From: Leucobacter chromiiresistens | GTDB lineage: Bacteria > Actinomycetota > Actinomycetes > Actinomycetales > Microbacteriaceae | Assembly (NCBI RefSeq): GCF_900102345.1 | Contig: NZ_FNKB01000001.1 | Location: 806,001 to 870,000, forward strand | Reading direction: 5' to 3' | Length of the DNA stretch: 64,000 bases | In this document: one piece after another, positions 47,913 through 56,393 of the stretch | Layout: every line of letters starts with the position of its first letter | How positions within the stretch are numbered: the stretch's first letter is position 1 | Position numbers and translations under genes: made by a program | The notes under the pieces: model-generated | What the model was told of the DNA's origin: nothing | The model's input: the letters and a program-made list of their open reading frames with translations, nothing else | Database searches by the model: none

Positions 47913-49522
47913 GATGGACGCCCATGAGTCGCACGCCGAGCGCCGCCCCGCTTCGCGGCCGCCGGTCGAGCTCGGCGCGCGGTCGGCGGCTGCTCGGCAT
48001 CGTCGCGCTCGCGACCACCGCGGCGCTCGCGATCACGGGCTGCGCCCCGATCGCCGCCCTCGTGCAGCAGGCCACCGCCCGCGAACCGGAGCTGCCGCCC
48101 CGGCCCGACGGCACCGTCGAGGGCTTCGGCGCGCAGCAGCCCGACTGGGTTCCGTGCGGCGACGGGCTCGAGTGCGCCGTCGTGCACGCCCCGCTCGACT
48201 GGGAGCAGACCTCGGGCGAGACCATCTCTCTCAGCCTCGTGAAGCAGCAGGCCCTCGGCGGAGACGCGATCGGCACGCTGTTCGTCAACCCGGGCGGGCC
48301 CGGGGCCTCGGGCATCGACTACCTCTCGGGCGGGGTCGGCGGCGCGGTGCAGACCGAAGTGCAGGAGGCCTACGACGTCGTCGCGTGGGATCCGCGCGGC
48401 GTCGGCGCATCCACCCCCGTCACCTGCCTCGACGACGCGGCCATGGACGACTACCTCTTCGGCGTCGACCCGGCCGAGCAGGGCCTCGAGATGGGCAGCG
48501 ATGCCTGGATGAACGCGGCGCTCGCGCACGAGCGCGACTTCGGCGAGGCGTGCCTCGAGCAGTCGGGCGACCTGCTCGCGCATGTGAGCACCGCCGAGAC
48601 GGTGCGCGACCTCGACATGCTGCGCGCCATCGCCGGCGACCCCCAGCTCAACTACCTCGGCTACTCCTACGGCACCTACATCGGCGCGCGCTACGCGGAC
48701 GCGTACCCCGAGCGCGTCGGCCGACTGGTGCTCGACGGGGCGATGGACCCGTCGGCCACGCTCGCCGACGTGGTCCGCGAGCAGACGCGCGGCTTCGAGA
48801 CCGCGCTGCGGGCCTACACGACCGACTGCCTCACCCGCGACGACTGCCCGCTCGACGGCCCCGTCGACGTGGCGATGGCGCAGATCAGCGCGCTGCTCGA
48901 CCGCGTGGAGGCCGAGCCGCTGACCGGATCGGACGGGCGGGCCTTCACCGTGTCGACGATGCTCACGGCGATCATCACGCCGCTCTACAGCCAGAGCAAC
49001 TGGGGCTACCTCGACGAGCTCTTCTCGACCGTGGCGGCGGGCGACGCCGACACCGGGCTCATGCTCGCCGACTTCTACTACGACCGCCAGAACGGCGCCT
49101 ACCTCAGCAACTCGACCGAGGCGTTCACCGCCATCAACTGCCTCGACTACCCGGCCGGCAGCTCCGACCGCGATCAGATGCGCGCCGACGCGGCCGAGCT
49201 CGACGAGATCGCGCCGACCATCGGCAGGTTCCAGGGGTACGGAGACCTCGCCTGCGCGGCCTGGCCCGAGCAGCCGACCTCGGAGCGCGGCCCCGTCACG
49301 GGGGCGGGCGCCGCGCCGATCCTCGTCGTCGGCACCACCGGCGACCCTGCGACCCCGTACCGCTGGGCCGAGTCGCTCGCCGAGCAGCTCGAGAGCGGCG
49401 TGCTCGTGACGTACCAGGGCGAGGGCCACACCGCGTACGGCGAGAACGACTGCATCGACGACACGATCGACGCGTACCTGCTCACCGGTGCGACGCCCGC
49501 GTCGGATCCGCAGTGCTCCTGA
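47909..49522 (+). CDS. Secreted alpha/beta-hydrolase lipoprotein, tripeptidyl-aminopeptidase-like
   Basis: 537 residues. An N-terminal Arg-rich stretch then a hydrophobic core ends at LAITGC (lipobox), so it should be a membrane-anchored exported lipoprotein. The hydrolase fold has GTLFVNPGGPGASGIDYL (oxyanion loop), WDPRGVGASTPVTC, and Ser253 in the nucleophile elbow LGYSYGTYIG. A C-terminal TAP-like domain contains GTTGDPATPYRWAES and the histidine in YQGEGHTAY. This is the layout of Streptomyces Tap/SlpD-E peptidases that trim short peptides. The start overlaps holB by ATGA; ATG 47924 is a possible alternative. Confidence 0.88.
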   Translation: MRWTPMSRTPSAAPLRGRRSSSARGRRLLGIVALATTAALAITGCAPIAALVQQATAREPELPPRPDGTVEGFGAQQPDWVPCGDGLECAVVHAPLDWEQTSGETISLSLVKQQALGGDAIGTLFVNPGGPGASGIDYLSGGVGGAVQTEVQEAYDVVAWDPRGVGASTPVTCLDDAAMDDYLFGVDPAEQGLEMGSDAWMNAALAHERDFGEACLEQSGDLLAHVSTAETVRDLDMLRAIAGDPQLNYLGYSYGTYIGARYADAYPERVGRLVLDGAMDPSATLADVVREQTRGFETALRAYTTDCLTRDDCPLDGPVDVAMAQISALLDRVEAEPLTGSDGRAFTVSTMLTAIITPLYSQSNWGYLDELFSTVAAGDADTGLMLADFYYDRQNGAYLSNSTEAFTAINCLDYPAGSSDRDQMRADAAELDEIAPTIGRFQGYGDLACAAWPEQPTSERGPVTGAGAAPILVVGTTGDPATPYRWAESLAEQLESGVLVTYQGEGHTAYGENDCIDDTIDAYLLTGATPASDPQCS

Positions 49523-49554
49523 ACGGGCGTGCAGCATCGCCTCCCAGAACGTGC

Positions 49555-49590
49555 TAAAGTGATCTCTCGTGTGCGAGAGCGTTCTCGCAC
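49555..49590 (+). promoter_or_regulatory. Promoter and leader hairpin of the tRNA gene
   Basis: TAAAGT at 49555-49560 can serve as the -10. A perfect 8-bp hairpin GTGCGAGA-GCGT-TCTCGCAC (49571-49590) lies in the short leader, 3 bases before the tRNA. Confidence 0.55.
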
Positions 49591-49593
49591 TCG

Positions 49594-49665
49594 GCCGACT
49601 TAGCTCAGGGGTAGAGCAGTTCCCTCGTAAAGAACAGGTCTCGGGTTCAAATCCCGAAGTCGGCT
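49594..49665 (+). tRNA. tRNA-Thr (anticodon CGT)
   Basis: A complete 72-base cloverleaf: acceptor GCCGACT pairs with AGTCGGC, D stem GCTC/GAGC, anticodon loop CTCGTAA with CGT at the centre, T stem TCGGG/CCCGA with loop TTCAAAT, discriminator T. CCA is not encoded. The anticodon stem has one imperfect pair (C-A) next to the loop. It reads ACG threonine codons, frequent in this high-GC genome. Confidence 0.95.
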
Positions 49666-49670
49666 CGATC

Positions 49671-49698
49671 AGGCCCCCGCCTCGGCGGGGGCCTTTCT
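49671..49698 (+). terminator. Terminator of the tRNA gene
   Basis: 10-bp GC stem (GGCCCCCGCC / GGCGGGGGCC) with a 2-base loop, followed by TTTCT. Confidence 0.85.
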
Positions 49699-49762
49699 CG
49701 TGCTCGGCCGCCCCCGCGAGCGGGTGTACTCCTCCGAACGGGCGCGATCCCGCAGGCGGTGG

Positions 49763-50425
49763 TCAGGCCGCGTGCGCCGCGAGCGCCTCATCCACGGTGC
49801 GCCTCGCAGCGGCGCGATGCGCGGGTGCGACGACGCCGGGCAGGATGAGCAGCCAGAGGTCGCGCACGGCGGGCAGCAGCTCCCGGCGCCCGTCGCGCAC
49901 GCGCGAGCGGATCTGCGCGCCGGTGAAGCACGCGAGGAAGGTCTCGGCGAGGGCCGCGGCGCCGAGGTCGCTCTCGAGTTCGCCGCGTTCGAGCCCGAGC
50001 GCGATCTGATCGGCGACGGTGCGATCCCACCCGTCCGCGCTGCGAGCACTCGGATCCAGGAAGTCGCCGACCTGCAGCGTCAACTCGACTCCCGCCTGCA
50101 CGACGGGGTCGGCGTGCATCTGCACCGACGCGGCGAACGACAGGTGGATCAGCCGGGCGAACGTCGTCGAATGGGCGGCGACGATGTCGCGCGCGAGCCC
50201 CTCGGTGCGCGCGTGCTGCTCCTCGATGACGGCCCGGGCGATCTGCTCCTTCGACCGGAAGTGGAAGTTGATCGCCCCGAGTGAGACCCCGGAGGCCTCG
50301 GAGATGCTCCGCAGGCTGGCCGAGCCGTACCCGGCGCTCGCGAACACCCGGGCTGCGCCGTCGAGGATCCGCTGCTGCGTCTCCCGCCCGCGATCCTGCG
50401 ATGCGACTCGTCGCTCGACCGCCAT
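49763..50425 (-). CDS. TetR-family regulator, gamma-butyrolactone-receptor-like
   Basis: 220 residues. The N-terminal helix-turn-helix (RILDGAARVFASAGYGSASL, then SEASGVSLGAINFHFRSKEQIARAVIEEQH) is the ScbR/ArpA-like subtype of TetR. The C-terminal ligand domain is helical and Ala-rich (FAASVQMHADPVVQAGVELT). ATG 50425 follows GAGGAA. Subtype members bind butyrolactone-type signals, but many homologues outside Streptomyces are orphans, so the ligand is unknown. No obvious target gene lies next to it; the SRAP gene lies downstream in the same direction on the other side of a 180-base gap. Confidence 0.85.
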   Translation of the reverse strand: MAVERRVASQDRGRETQQRILDGAARVFASAGYGSASLRSISEASGVSLGAINFHFRSKEQIARAVIEEQHARTEGLARDIVAAHSTTFARLIHLSFAASVQMHADPVVQAGVELTLQVGDFLDPSARSADGWDRTVADQIALGLERGELESDLGAAALAETFLACFTGAQIRSRVRDGRRELLPAVRDLWLLILPGVVAPAHRAAARRTVDEALAAHAA

Positions 50426-50606
50426 TGTTCCTCTTCCCCACGCGTCACCGTCGCGAACACCCGCGAACACCCGAACCCACCGTCCACCAGCGTACCGACC
50501 CGCGGGCCGGGCGGGGCCGCGACGTGCTCGTCGGCGTGCGCGATCGCGGGCTCTGCGGCGTGCCCGATTGCGGTCGGCGCGCGCCCCGGCGCGCCCCCGC
50601 GCTCCG

Positions 50607-51215
50607 TCAGCGGGCGGTCAGCTCGCGCGAGATCTCGTCGGACGCGTGCTGCACCTCCGAGACGAGGGACGCGTCTCCCGGCCGCTCGGGGTCGAGCCAC
50701 TCGGCGTGCATCTCGCGCGGCAGCACGAGCGGCATGCGCGGCCACACCTCCGCCGCCTCGCCCACGGCGTCGCGCGTCACCATCGAATAGCTGATGAGCT
50801 CCGAGCCGTCTTCGAGCGTGATGGTCGACGTGAGCGCGGCGATCCCGAACGCCTCGTCGCCGGGCAGACGGAAGCGGCCCTGCTTCTCGACGTACCAGGT
50901 CGCGGGCAGGATCGCGCGGTGCTGAAACGGGCGCTTCCACGAGCGCAGCAACCGGTCGTCGCGCGAATTGAAGGCCGAGAACTTCACCGGCCCGCTCGCG
51001 TCGAGCCAGAGCCACCACCAGGCGAGCTGCACGTGGCGCTCGCCCGAGGCATCGGCGGTGATCACCGGGTTCAGGTTGCGAGCGTTCTTGCCCGTGATCT
51101 TCGCGCTGCCCGAGCGCTCCGCGAGCCAGGCGTCGACGAGCGCCGCACTGCCCGGCTCGCTGAGCGGTTCGAGGTCGAGGGGCAGCGAGCCGCCGAGTCC
51201 GTATGAAGCGCACAT
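50607..51215 (-). CDS. SRAP domain protein (HMCES/YedK family)
   Basis: 202 residues. Cys2 (MCASYG) is the catalytic residue once the initiator methionine is removed. It forms a thiazolidine crosslink with abasic sites in single-stranded DNA, protecting them. Other family features: FNSRDDRLLRSWKRPFQHRAILPATWYVEK (the region corresponding to NARSE...CL.PADGYYEW) and the late MPLVLP. Sequence is fairly diverged from E. coli YedK; the exact position of the usual catalytic Glu and His would need an alignment. Start 51215 has a TATTCT -10 6 bases upstream. Confidence 0.87.
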   Translation of the reverse strand: MCASYGLGGSLPLDLEPLSEPGSAALVDAWLAERSGSAKITGKNARNLNPVITADASGERHVQLAWWWLWLDASGPVKFSAFNSRDDRLLRSWKRPFQHRAILPATWYVEKQGRFRLPGDEAFGIAALTSTITLEDGSELISYSMVTRDAVGEAAEVWPRMPLVLPREMHAEWLDPERPGDASLVSEVQHASDEISRELTAR

Positions 51216-51221
51216 GCGGTC

Positions 51222-51249
51222 AGAATACGCCGCGAGTCGTCGCTAGGCT
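51222..51249. promoter_or_regulatory. Two back-to-back leaderless promoters in a 40-bp divergent gap
   Basis: The 40-bp gap 51216-51255 holds TATTCT for SRAP (minus, 51227-51222) and TAGGCT for the acyltransferase (plus, 51244-51249), each 6 bases from its start codon. Confidence 0.6.
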
Positions 51250-51255
51250 ACAGAA

Positions 51256-52383
51256 ATGGGCACTCCGACGACGGCACCGACGTCCGCTCGCGCGGGCGCG
51301 CCCCGCGTCGCGCTCTGGGACAACGCGCGCTTCGCGCTCATCGCCCTCGTCGTGGTCGGCCACACGATCTCCACCGTGCGGCTCGACACGTCGCTGGCCT
51401 ACGGCGTCTACACCTACGTCTTCCTCTTCCACATGCCCGCCCTCATCGCGCTGAGCGGCTACTTCTCGCGGGCCGACGCGTCGACGAAGACCGTTCGCGC
51501 GACGGTGCAGCTCATCGTGCTCTGGGTGCTGTGGGAGGCCATCTGGGTGGCGATCGGGTTCACCGCGGTCGACGAGACCCCCGCGCAGTCCTTCCTCGTG
51601 TCGCCGTCGTGGACGCTCTGGTACCTCGTCACCATCGTGACCATGCGCATTCTGCTGCCGTACCTGGCGCAGCTGCGGCACCCGCTGCTCGTCTCCATCG
51701 CGATCGCGCTCGCGGGCGGGGTGATCCCCGTGATCGGCACCGAGTTCTCGGCGGCCCGCACGCTCACGTTCCTCCCCTTCTTCATCGCCGGTTGGCTCGC
51801 GAGAACCCGCGGGTGGCTCGACGGCGAGTGGTTCACCGCGCCACGACGACGGCTGCGCGCCGCGTCGTGGGCGCTGCTGTCGGCGGTCGCCGCGCTGTTC
51901 GTCGTGCTGCCCCAGCTGCGCTCGTGGTGGCTGCTCGACGGGTGGCTCACGTGGCGCGACGGGTACGCGCGCCGCTTCTCGGACGCACCGATCGGAGACT
52001 GGTCGCCGCACCACTGGGTCGAGACGACGCTCGGCGGCATCGCGATCACCGCCCTGCTGCTGCTGCTCGCCGCCGCCATGACGCTCGCGGTGCTGGTGGT
52101 GACGCCGCGGCGCCGACTCGTCATCACCGACTGGGGTGCGCGCACGCTCTCCGTCTACCTGCTGCACGGGCCCATCGTGTGGGGCCTGCGCCAGCTCGGC
52201 GTCATCGAGACCGTCGGCGCGCTCGGCGCACCCGGCGTCGTGATCCTCGTCATCGGGGGCGTGCTGCTCGCCGCACTGCTCGCACTCGCCCCCGTCGAAC
52301 GGGCCTTCCGCTGGGTGCTCGCCCCCAACCTCGATCGCCTGTTCCGCGATGCGCGGCAGGAGTCGGATCGCGGGGCTGCCTGA
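51256..52383 (+). CDS. Acyltransferase family membrane protein (acyltransferase 3)
   Basis: 375 residues with about 10 hydrophobic segments. The family features are visible: WDNARFALIALVVVGHTIS (N-terminal helix with the conserved histidine), FHMPALIALSGYFSR, and TLSVYLLHGPIVWGL near the C-terminus. Members transfer acyl groups to polysaccharides, lipids or cell-wall sugars; the substrate here is unknown. The gene ends 9 bases from the convergent ABC exporter gene. Confidence 0.85.
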   Translation: MGTPTTAPTSARAGAPRVALWDNARFALIALVVVGHTISTVRLDTSLAYGVYTYVFLFHMPALIALSGYFSRADASTKTVRATVQLIVLWVLWEAIWVAIGFTAVDETPAQSFLVSPSWTLWYLVTIVTMRILLPYLAQLRHPLLVSIAIALAGGVIPVIGTEFSAARTLTFLPFFIAGWLARTRGWLDGEWFTAPRRRLRAASWALLSAVAALFVVLPQLRSWWLLDGWLTWRDGYARRFSDAPIGDWSPHHWVETTLGGIAITALLLLLAAAMTLAVLVVTPRRRLVITDWGARTLSVYLLHGPIVWGLRQLGVIETVGALGAPGVVILVIGGVLLAALLALAPVERAFRWVLAPNLDRLFRDARQESDRGAA

Positions 52384-52392
52384 GACGAGCGC

Positions 52393-54357
52393 TCAGCGAT
52401 CCTCCGGCACCAGCAGCTGATGCTGCGCGAGCTCGCGGTACAGGGGGGTGCTGACGATCAGCTCCTCGTGCGTGCCCTCGCCCACGACCCCGCCCTCGTC
52501 GAGCACGACGATCTTGTCGGAGTCGACGACCGTCGAGAGCCGATGCGCGATCACCACGAGGGTGCGCCCCGTCGAGACGGCGTCGAGCGCCTCGCGCATG
52601 AGCCGCTCGTTCACGCCGTCGAGACTCGCGGTCGACTCGTCGAGCAGCAGGATCGGCGGCGCCGTGAGCAGCGCACGTGCGATCGCGAGGCGCTGCTTCT
52701 CGCCGCCCGACAGCATCACGCCGTTCTCGCCGACCGGCATGTCGAGCGCGCTCAAGAGGCCCGCGCCGTCGCCGCGCGGCGAGGCGCCCCTGCGCTCGAG
52801 CAGGCCGCCCAGGTTCACCGCCCGGAGCACCCGCTCGCAGGCGGCGTCGCTCGCATCGGGAGCGGCGAGCAGCAGGTTCTCCCGCAGCGTGCCGGCGAGC
52901 ACCGGAGCATCCTGCTCCACGTAGCCCATCTGCCGCCGCAGCTCGCCGCGGTCGAGCGCGCGCACATCGGCGCCGTGGAGCGCCACCGTACCCGAATCGG
53001 GATCGTAGAAACGCTCGATGAGCCCCAGAATCGTCGACTTGCCCGCGCCCGACGGGCCGACCAGGGCGACGCGCGCCCCGCGCGGCACCGCGAAGCTCAC
53101 GCCGCGCAGCACCTCCGTCTCGATGATCTCCGCGGGGGCCGCCTCGGCGTCGCGACGCGCACCGCGGCCGCCGCGCACCAGCTCGCGCGCGTCGGCCCGC
53201 TCGGGAGCCGCGGACCGGTAGGTGAAGCGCACGTCGCGCAGCTCGATCGCGGGCGCGCCCTCCTCGCGCGCTTCGGCGAGCGGCACCAGGCGGCCGATCG
53301 GGGAGCGCTCCGCGTCGCGCTCCGCCTCCGTCTCCAGGCGCGCGATCTCCTGGATGCGGCCGAGCGCGCCGAGCGCCTGATTGACCGCGGAGATCGCGCC
53401 GAACGCCTGGCCGAGGGGCGTCACCATCAAGAAGAGGAAGATGATGAAGGTCACCAGCTGGGCGATCGTGATCGCCCCCGTCGCGACGCGGTAGCCGCCG
53501 AGACCGAGCACGATGAGGAAGGAGAGCTGCAGCGCGAGGAACGACACCGGCACGATGAACGCCGAGATGCGGGCGACCTTGATGCCGAGCAGGTACGCCT
53601 CGGTCGCGTCGCGCTCGGTCGCGGCCTGCTCCCGCTCGGCGGCGCCCGCCGCACGGATGGTGCGGATCGACGTGATCGAGCGGTCGACCTGCGCGGCGAG
53701 ATCGCCGACCTTCTCCTGCGCCCGGGCGACGGCGGGCCGAATGCGCGAGGAGACGGCGACCACCACCACGAGCGCCACGACGATCACGCCGAAGGTGATC
53801 CCGAACAGTGCGGGATCGATCACGAGCATTCCGATGAGGGCGCCCACGAAGATGAGCAGACCGCTGGCCGCCTCGACGAGGCCCTGGGTGAGCACGGCGC
53901 GCAGCAGCGTCGTGTCGCTGCCGACGCGCGACACGAGGTCGCCGGTGCGGCGGCGGTCGAACTGCGAGATCGGCAGGTGCAGGATCTTGGCGATGAGCCG
54001 TTTGCGGCTGGTCAGCACCACGCCCTCGCCCATGCGCTGCAGCAGGTAGTGCTGCAGGCCACTGAGCACGGCGCCGACGACGACGATCGCGGAGAGCGCC
54101 GCGAGCAGCCCCGCGAGCGGGAGGCCCGCCTGCACCCGGGTGATGATCTGGCCCAGCAGCGGCGGCTGCACCAGGGAGGCCACGGCGGCCACGAGGCCGA
54201 GCGCGAACGCCCCTGCGAGGAGGCCCCGCTGCTCGAAGAGGTACGGGATCAGCTGCCGCAGCGAGGCGCGGGGGCCGCGGGGCGCGCGGCGCGGCGGGTC
54301 GGCCGATTCGGCGCCGTCTGAAGTGGTTCGCTCTGCTGGTGCTGCTGGCCCGGTCAC
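52393..54357 (-). CDS. ABC exporter, fused permease and ATPase
   Basis: 654 residues, a type IV half-transporter. Six membrane segments occupy residues about 45-330, with the coupling loop YLLQRMGEGVVLTSRKRLIA. The ATPase follows from about 375: Walker A LVGPSGAGKSTILGL, Q loop QMGYVEQDAPV, signature MLSGGEKQRLAIARAL, Walker B ILLLDESTASLD, H loop IAHRLSTV. An unusual Arg/Ala-rich insertion of about 40 residues lies at the start of the ATPase (AAPERADARELVRGGRGARR). It probably exports a lipid or drug as a homodimer. GTG 54357 is 6 bases after TAGGCT; MTGPAAPAER is the first residue block. Confidence 0.9.
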   Translation of the reverse strand: MTGPAAPAERTTSDGAESADPPRRAPRGPRASLRQLIPYLFEQRGLLAGAFALGLVAAVASLVQPPLLGQIITRVQAGLPLAGLLAALSAIVVVGAVLSGLQHYLLQRMGEGVVLTSRKRLIAKILHLPISQFDRRRTGDLVSRVGSDTTLLRAVLTQGLVEAASGLLIFVGALIGMLVIDPALFGITFGVIVVALVVVVAVSSRIRPAVARAQEKVGDLAAQVDRSITSIRTIRAAGAAEREQAATERDATEAYLLGIKVARISAFIVPVSFLALQLSFLIVLGLGGYRVATGAITIAQLVTFIIFLFLMVTPLGQAFGAISAVNQALGALGRIQEIARLETEAERDAERSPIGRLVPLAEAREEGAPAIELRDVRFTYRSAAPERADARELVRGGRGARRDAEAAPAEIIETEVLRGVSFAVPRGARVALVGPSGAGKSTILGLIERFYDPDSGTVALHGADVRALDRGELRRQMGYVEQDAPVLAGTLRENLLLAAPDASDAACERVLRAVNLGGLLERRGASPRGDGAGLLSALDMPVGENGVMLSGGEKQRLAIARALLTAPPILLLDESTASLDGVNERLMREALDAVSTGRTLVVIAHRLSTVVDSDKIVVLDEGGVVGEGTHEELIVSTPLYRELAQHQLLVPEDR

Positions 54358-54363
54358 CCGTCC

Positions 54364-54369
54364 AGCCTA
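54364..54369 (-). promoter_or_regulatory. -10 hexamer TAGGCT of the ABC exporter gene
   Basis: On the minus strand it is followed by 6 bases and GTG 54357, predicting a leaderless message. Confidence 0.55.
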
Positions 54370-54370
54370 C

Positions 54371-54473
54371 GCCGCCCGCCGCCGCCATCCGCCGCCCTCA
54401 TGCGAGCGGGGTCACTTCGGGAGCGTGTCGGAGCCCTCTCCAGCCGCGACACCCTCCCGAAGTGACCCCGCTC
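54371..54473. repeat. Tandem GCCGCC units abutting palindrome family copy B
   Basis: Three degenerate 10-bp units (GCCGCC....) at 54371-54400 precede a palindrome at 54404-54473. The outer 20-bp arms GAGCGGGGTCACTTCGGGAG are perfect; after one mismatch GTGTCG/CGACAC pairs again around a 16-base loop. A 9-bp tandem repeat (GGGGTCGGC) follows at 54483-54500. Confidence 0.85.
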
Positions 54474-54509
54474 CGTGATGGAGGGGTCGGCGGGGTCGGC
54501 GGGGCCGCG

Positions 54510-54998
54510 CTAGGCGGCGATGCGGCGCAGCGCGACCGCGAGGTGCAGGGCGGCCTCCGCGGCCTCGCGGCCCTTCGACTCCGGAGCGCCCGGCCGGCCC
54601 GAGCGGTCGAGGGCCTGCTGCTCGGTGTCGGTGGTCAGCACGCCGAACCCGATCGGCTTGCCGGCGTCGAGCTGCACCCGCGTCAGTCCGTCGGTCACGG
54701 CCGAGCTGATGTACTCGAAGTGCGGCGTGCCGCCGCGGATCACGATGCCGAGGCACACCGCGGCGTCGAACCCGCCGCCGCCCGATTCGCGCGGTGCGAG
54801 CGCTGTCTGCGCGGCGAGCGGCAGCTCGAAGCCGCCCGCCACGGTGAAGGTCTCGTGCTCGGCTCCGGCGGCCGAGATCGACTGCTGGGCGCCCGCGACG
54901 AGATGTTCCATGATCTCGGCGTGCCAGCTGCCGGCGATGATGGCGACGCGCAATCCGCTGGCGTCGACGGTGAGATCCGGGGCTCCGGCTCCGCTCAT
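54510..54998 (-). CDS. ribH: 6,7-dimethyl-8-ribityllumazine synthase
   Basis: 162 residues. Motifs: AIIAGSWHAEIMEHL (N-terminal substrate loop), TVAGGFELPLAAQTAL, CLGIVIRGGTPHFEYIS (the family's GxVIRGxTxHxE) and GVLTTDTEQQALDRSG near the C-terminus. It condenses ribityl-aminouracil with dihydroxybutanone phosphate to lumazine and assembles into icosahedral or pentameric shells. It is the last gene of the rib operon, about 90 bases after ribBA. Confidence 0.95.
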   Translation of the reverse strand: MSGAGAPDLTVDASGLRVAIIAGSWHAEIMEHLVAGAQQSISAAGAEHETFTVAGGFELPLAAQTALAPRESGGGGFDAAVCLGIVIRGGTPHFEYISSAVTDGLTRVQLDAGKPIGFGVLTTDTEQQALDRSGRPGAPESKGREAAEAALHLAVALRRIAA

Positions 54999-55085
54999 GT
55001 TGTGCTCCTTCGAGTGTGAGGCGTGGGATGGAGGGCAGTGCGTGGGGTCGTACGGGCCCGGTGCGCGGGCCGGATCGCAGGGCGC

Positions 55086-56393
55086 CTACCGGCTGCCGCG
55101 CACGTCATCGGGCAGCTGATGCCCCATGCGGTCCCGCTTCGCGGCGAGGTAGGCGAGGTTCTCCTCGGTGACCCCGACGAGCAGGGGCACGCGCTCGGTC
55201 ACGGTGATGCCGTGCGCCTCGAGCTGCTCCACCTTCTCGGGGTTGTTGGTGAGCAGCCGCACGCGGGTGATGCCGAGGTCGGCGAGGATCTCGGCGGCCG
55301 CTGTGTAGTCGCGCGCGTCGGCGGGGAAGCCGAGCTGCAGGTTGGCGTCGAGCGTGTCGACGCCCTGCTCCTGCAGCTGGTAGGCGCGCAGCTTGTTGGC
55401 CAGGCCGATGCCGCGGCCCTCCTGCCCGCGCAGGTAGACGACGACGCCGCCGGCCTCGTGCACGCGATCGAGCGCGGCATCGAGCTGCGGCCCGCACTCG
55501 CACTTCAACGAGCCGAACGCCTCGCCGGTGATGCACTCGGAGTGGACGCGCACGAGCGCCTCGCCCGTGGGGAGCGACCCGTCGGGCAGCGGTGCGACGA
55601 GCGCGAGATGGTCGACGCCGGCGCGCCGGTCGCGGTACGCCATCGCGCGGAACGCGCCGTGCTCGGTCGGCAGCAGGGTGTCGGCGCGCAGGCTCACACC
55701 GCGGCGCTGCTGCTGGCCGGCGGGCGCGCCCTCCGGGTCGTGCGCGTCGAGGTAGGCGATGAGCTGCTCGATGGTGATGACCGGCACGTTCTCGCGGGCG
55801 CCCAGCACGATGAGCTCGGGCAGGCGCATCATCTCGCCGTCGTCGGCGACGATCTCGGCGATCGCCGCGACCGGGCGCAGGCCGGCGAGCCGCATGAGCT
55901 CGACGCCCGCCTCGGTGTGCCCGTCGCGGGCGCGAACGCCGCCGTCGACGGCGCGCAGGGGCAGCACGTGGCCGGGACGGCGCACGTCGGTCGGCTGCGC
56001 CTCGGGGTTCGCGAGCGCGCGCAGGGTCGTCGCCCGGTCGCTCGCACTGATGCCCGTCGTCACGCCGTGCGCGGCGTCGACCGTGACGGTGTAGGCGGTG
56101 GCGCGCACATCCTCGTTGCGCGACACCATCATCGGCAGGTCGAGCTCGTCGGCGATCGCGTTCGTCATCGGAGCGCACAGCAGGCCCGACGACCAGCGCA
56201 CCGTCCAGGCGATCCACTCGGGGCTCGCGAGCTCCGCCGAGATGATGATGTCGCCCTCGTTCTCGCGATCCTCGTTGTCGGCGACGATCACCGGCCGGCC
56301 CGCCCGGATCGCCTCGATCGCCTCCTCGATCGTCGCGATGCCGGGCGTGCGCGGGGCGGCGGGGGAGTCGGCGGCGGAATCGATGGTGCTCAT
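55086..56393 (-). CDS. ribBA: Bifunctional DHBP synthase / GTP cyclohydrolase II
   Basis: 435 residues. The DHBP synthase half (about 20-220) has IVADNEDRENEGDII, HVLPLRA, DGHTEAGVEL and MARLPELI-like MMRLPELIV. The GTP cyclohydrolase II half (about 250-435) has the zinc site ECITGEAFGSLKCECGPQLD and GQEGRGIGLANKLRAY. It supplies both precursor branches of riboflavin. ATG 56393 overlaps the ribE stop (ATGA), so translation is coupled. Sits third in the operon, which is under FMN riboswitch control. Confidence 0.96.
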   Translation of the reverse strand: MSTIDSAADSPAAPRTPGIATIEEAIEAIRAGRPVIVADNEDRENEGDIIISAELASPEWIAWTVRWSSGLLCAPMTNAIADELDLPMMVSRNEDVRATAYTVTVDAAHGVTTGISASDRATTLRALANPEAQPTDVRRPGHVLPLRAVDGGVRARDGHTEAGVELMRLAGLRPVAAIAEIVADDGEMMRLPELIVLGARENVPVITIEQLIAYLDAHDPEGAPAGQQQRRGVSLRADTLLPTEHGAFRAMAYRDRRAGVDHLALVAPLPDGSLPTGEALVRVHSECITGEAFGSLKCECGPQLDAALDRVHEAGGVVVYLRGQEGRGIGLANKLRAYQLQEQGVDTLDANLQLGFPADARDYTAAAEILADLGITRVRLLTNNPEKVEQLEAHGITVTERVPLLVGVTEENLAYLAAKRDRMGHQLPDDVRGSR

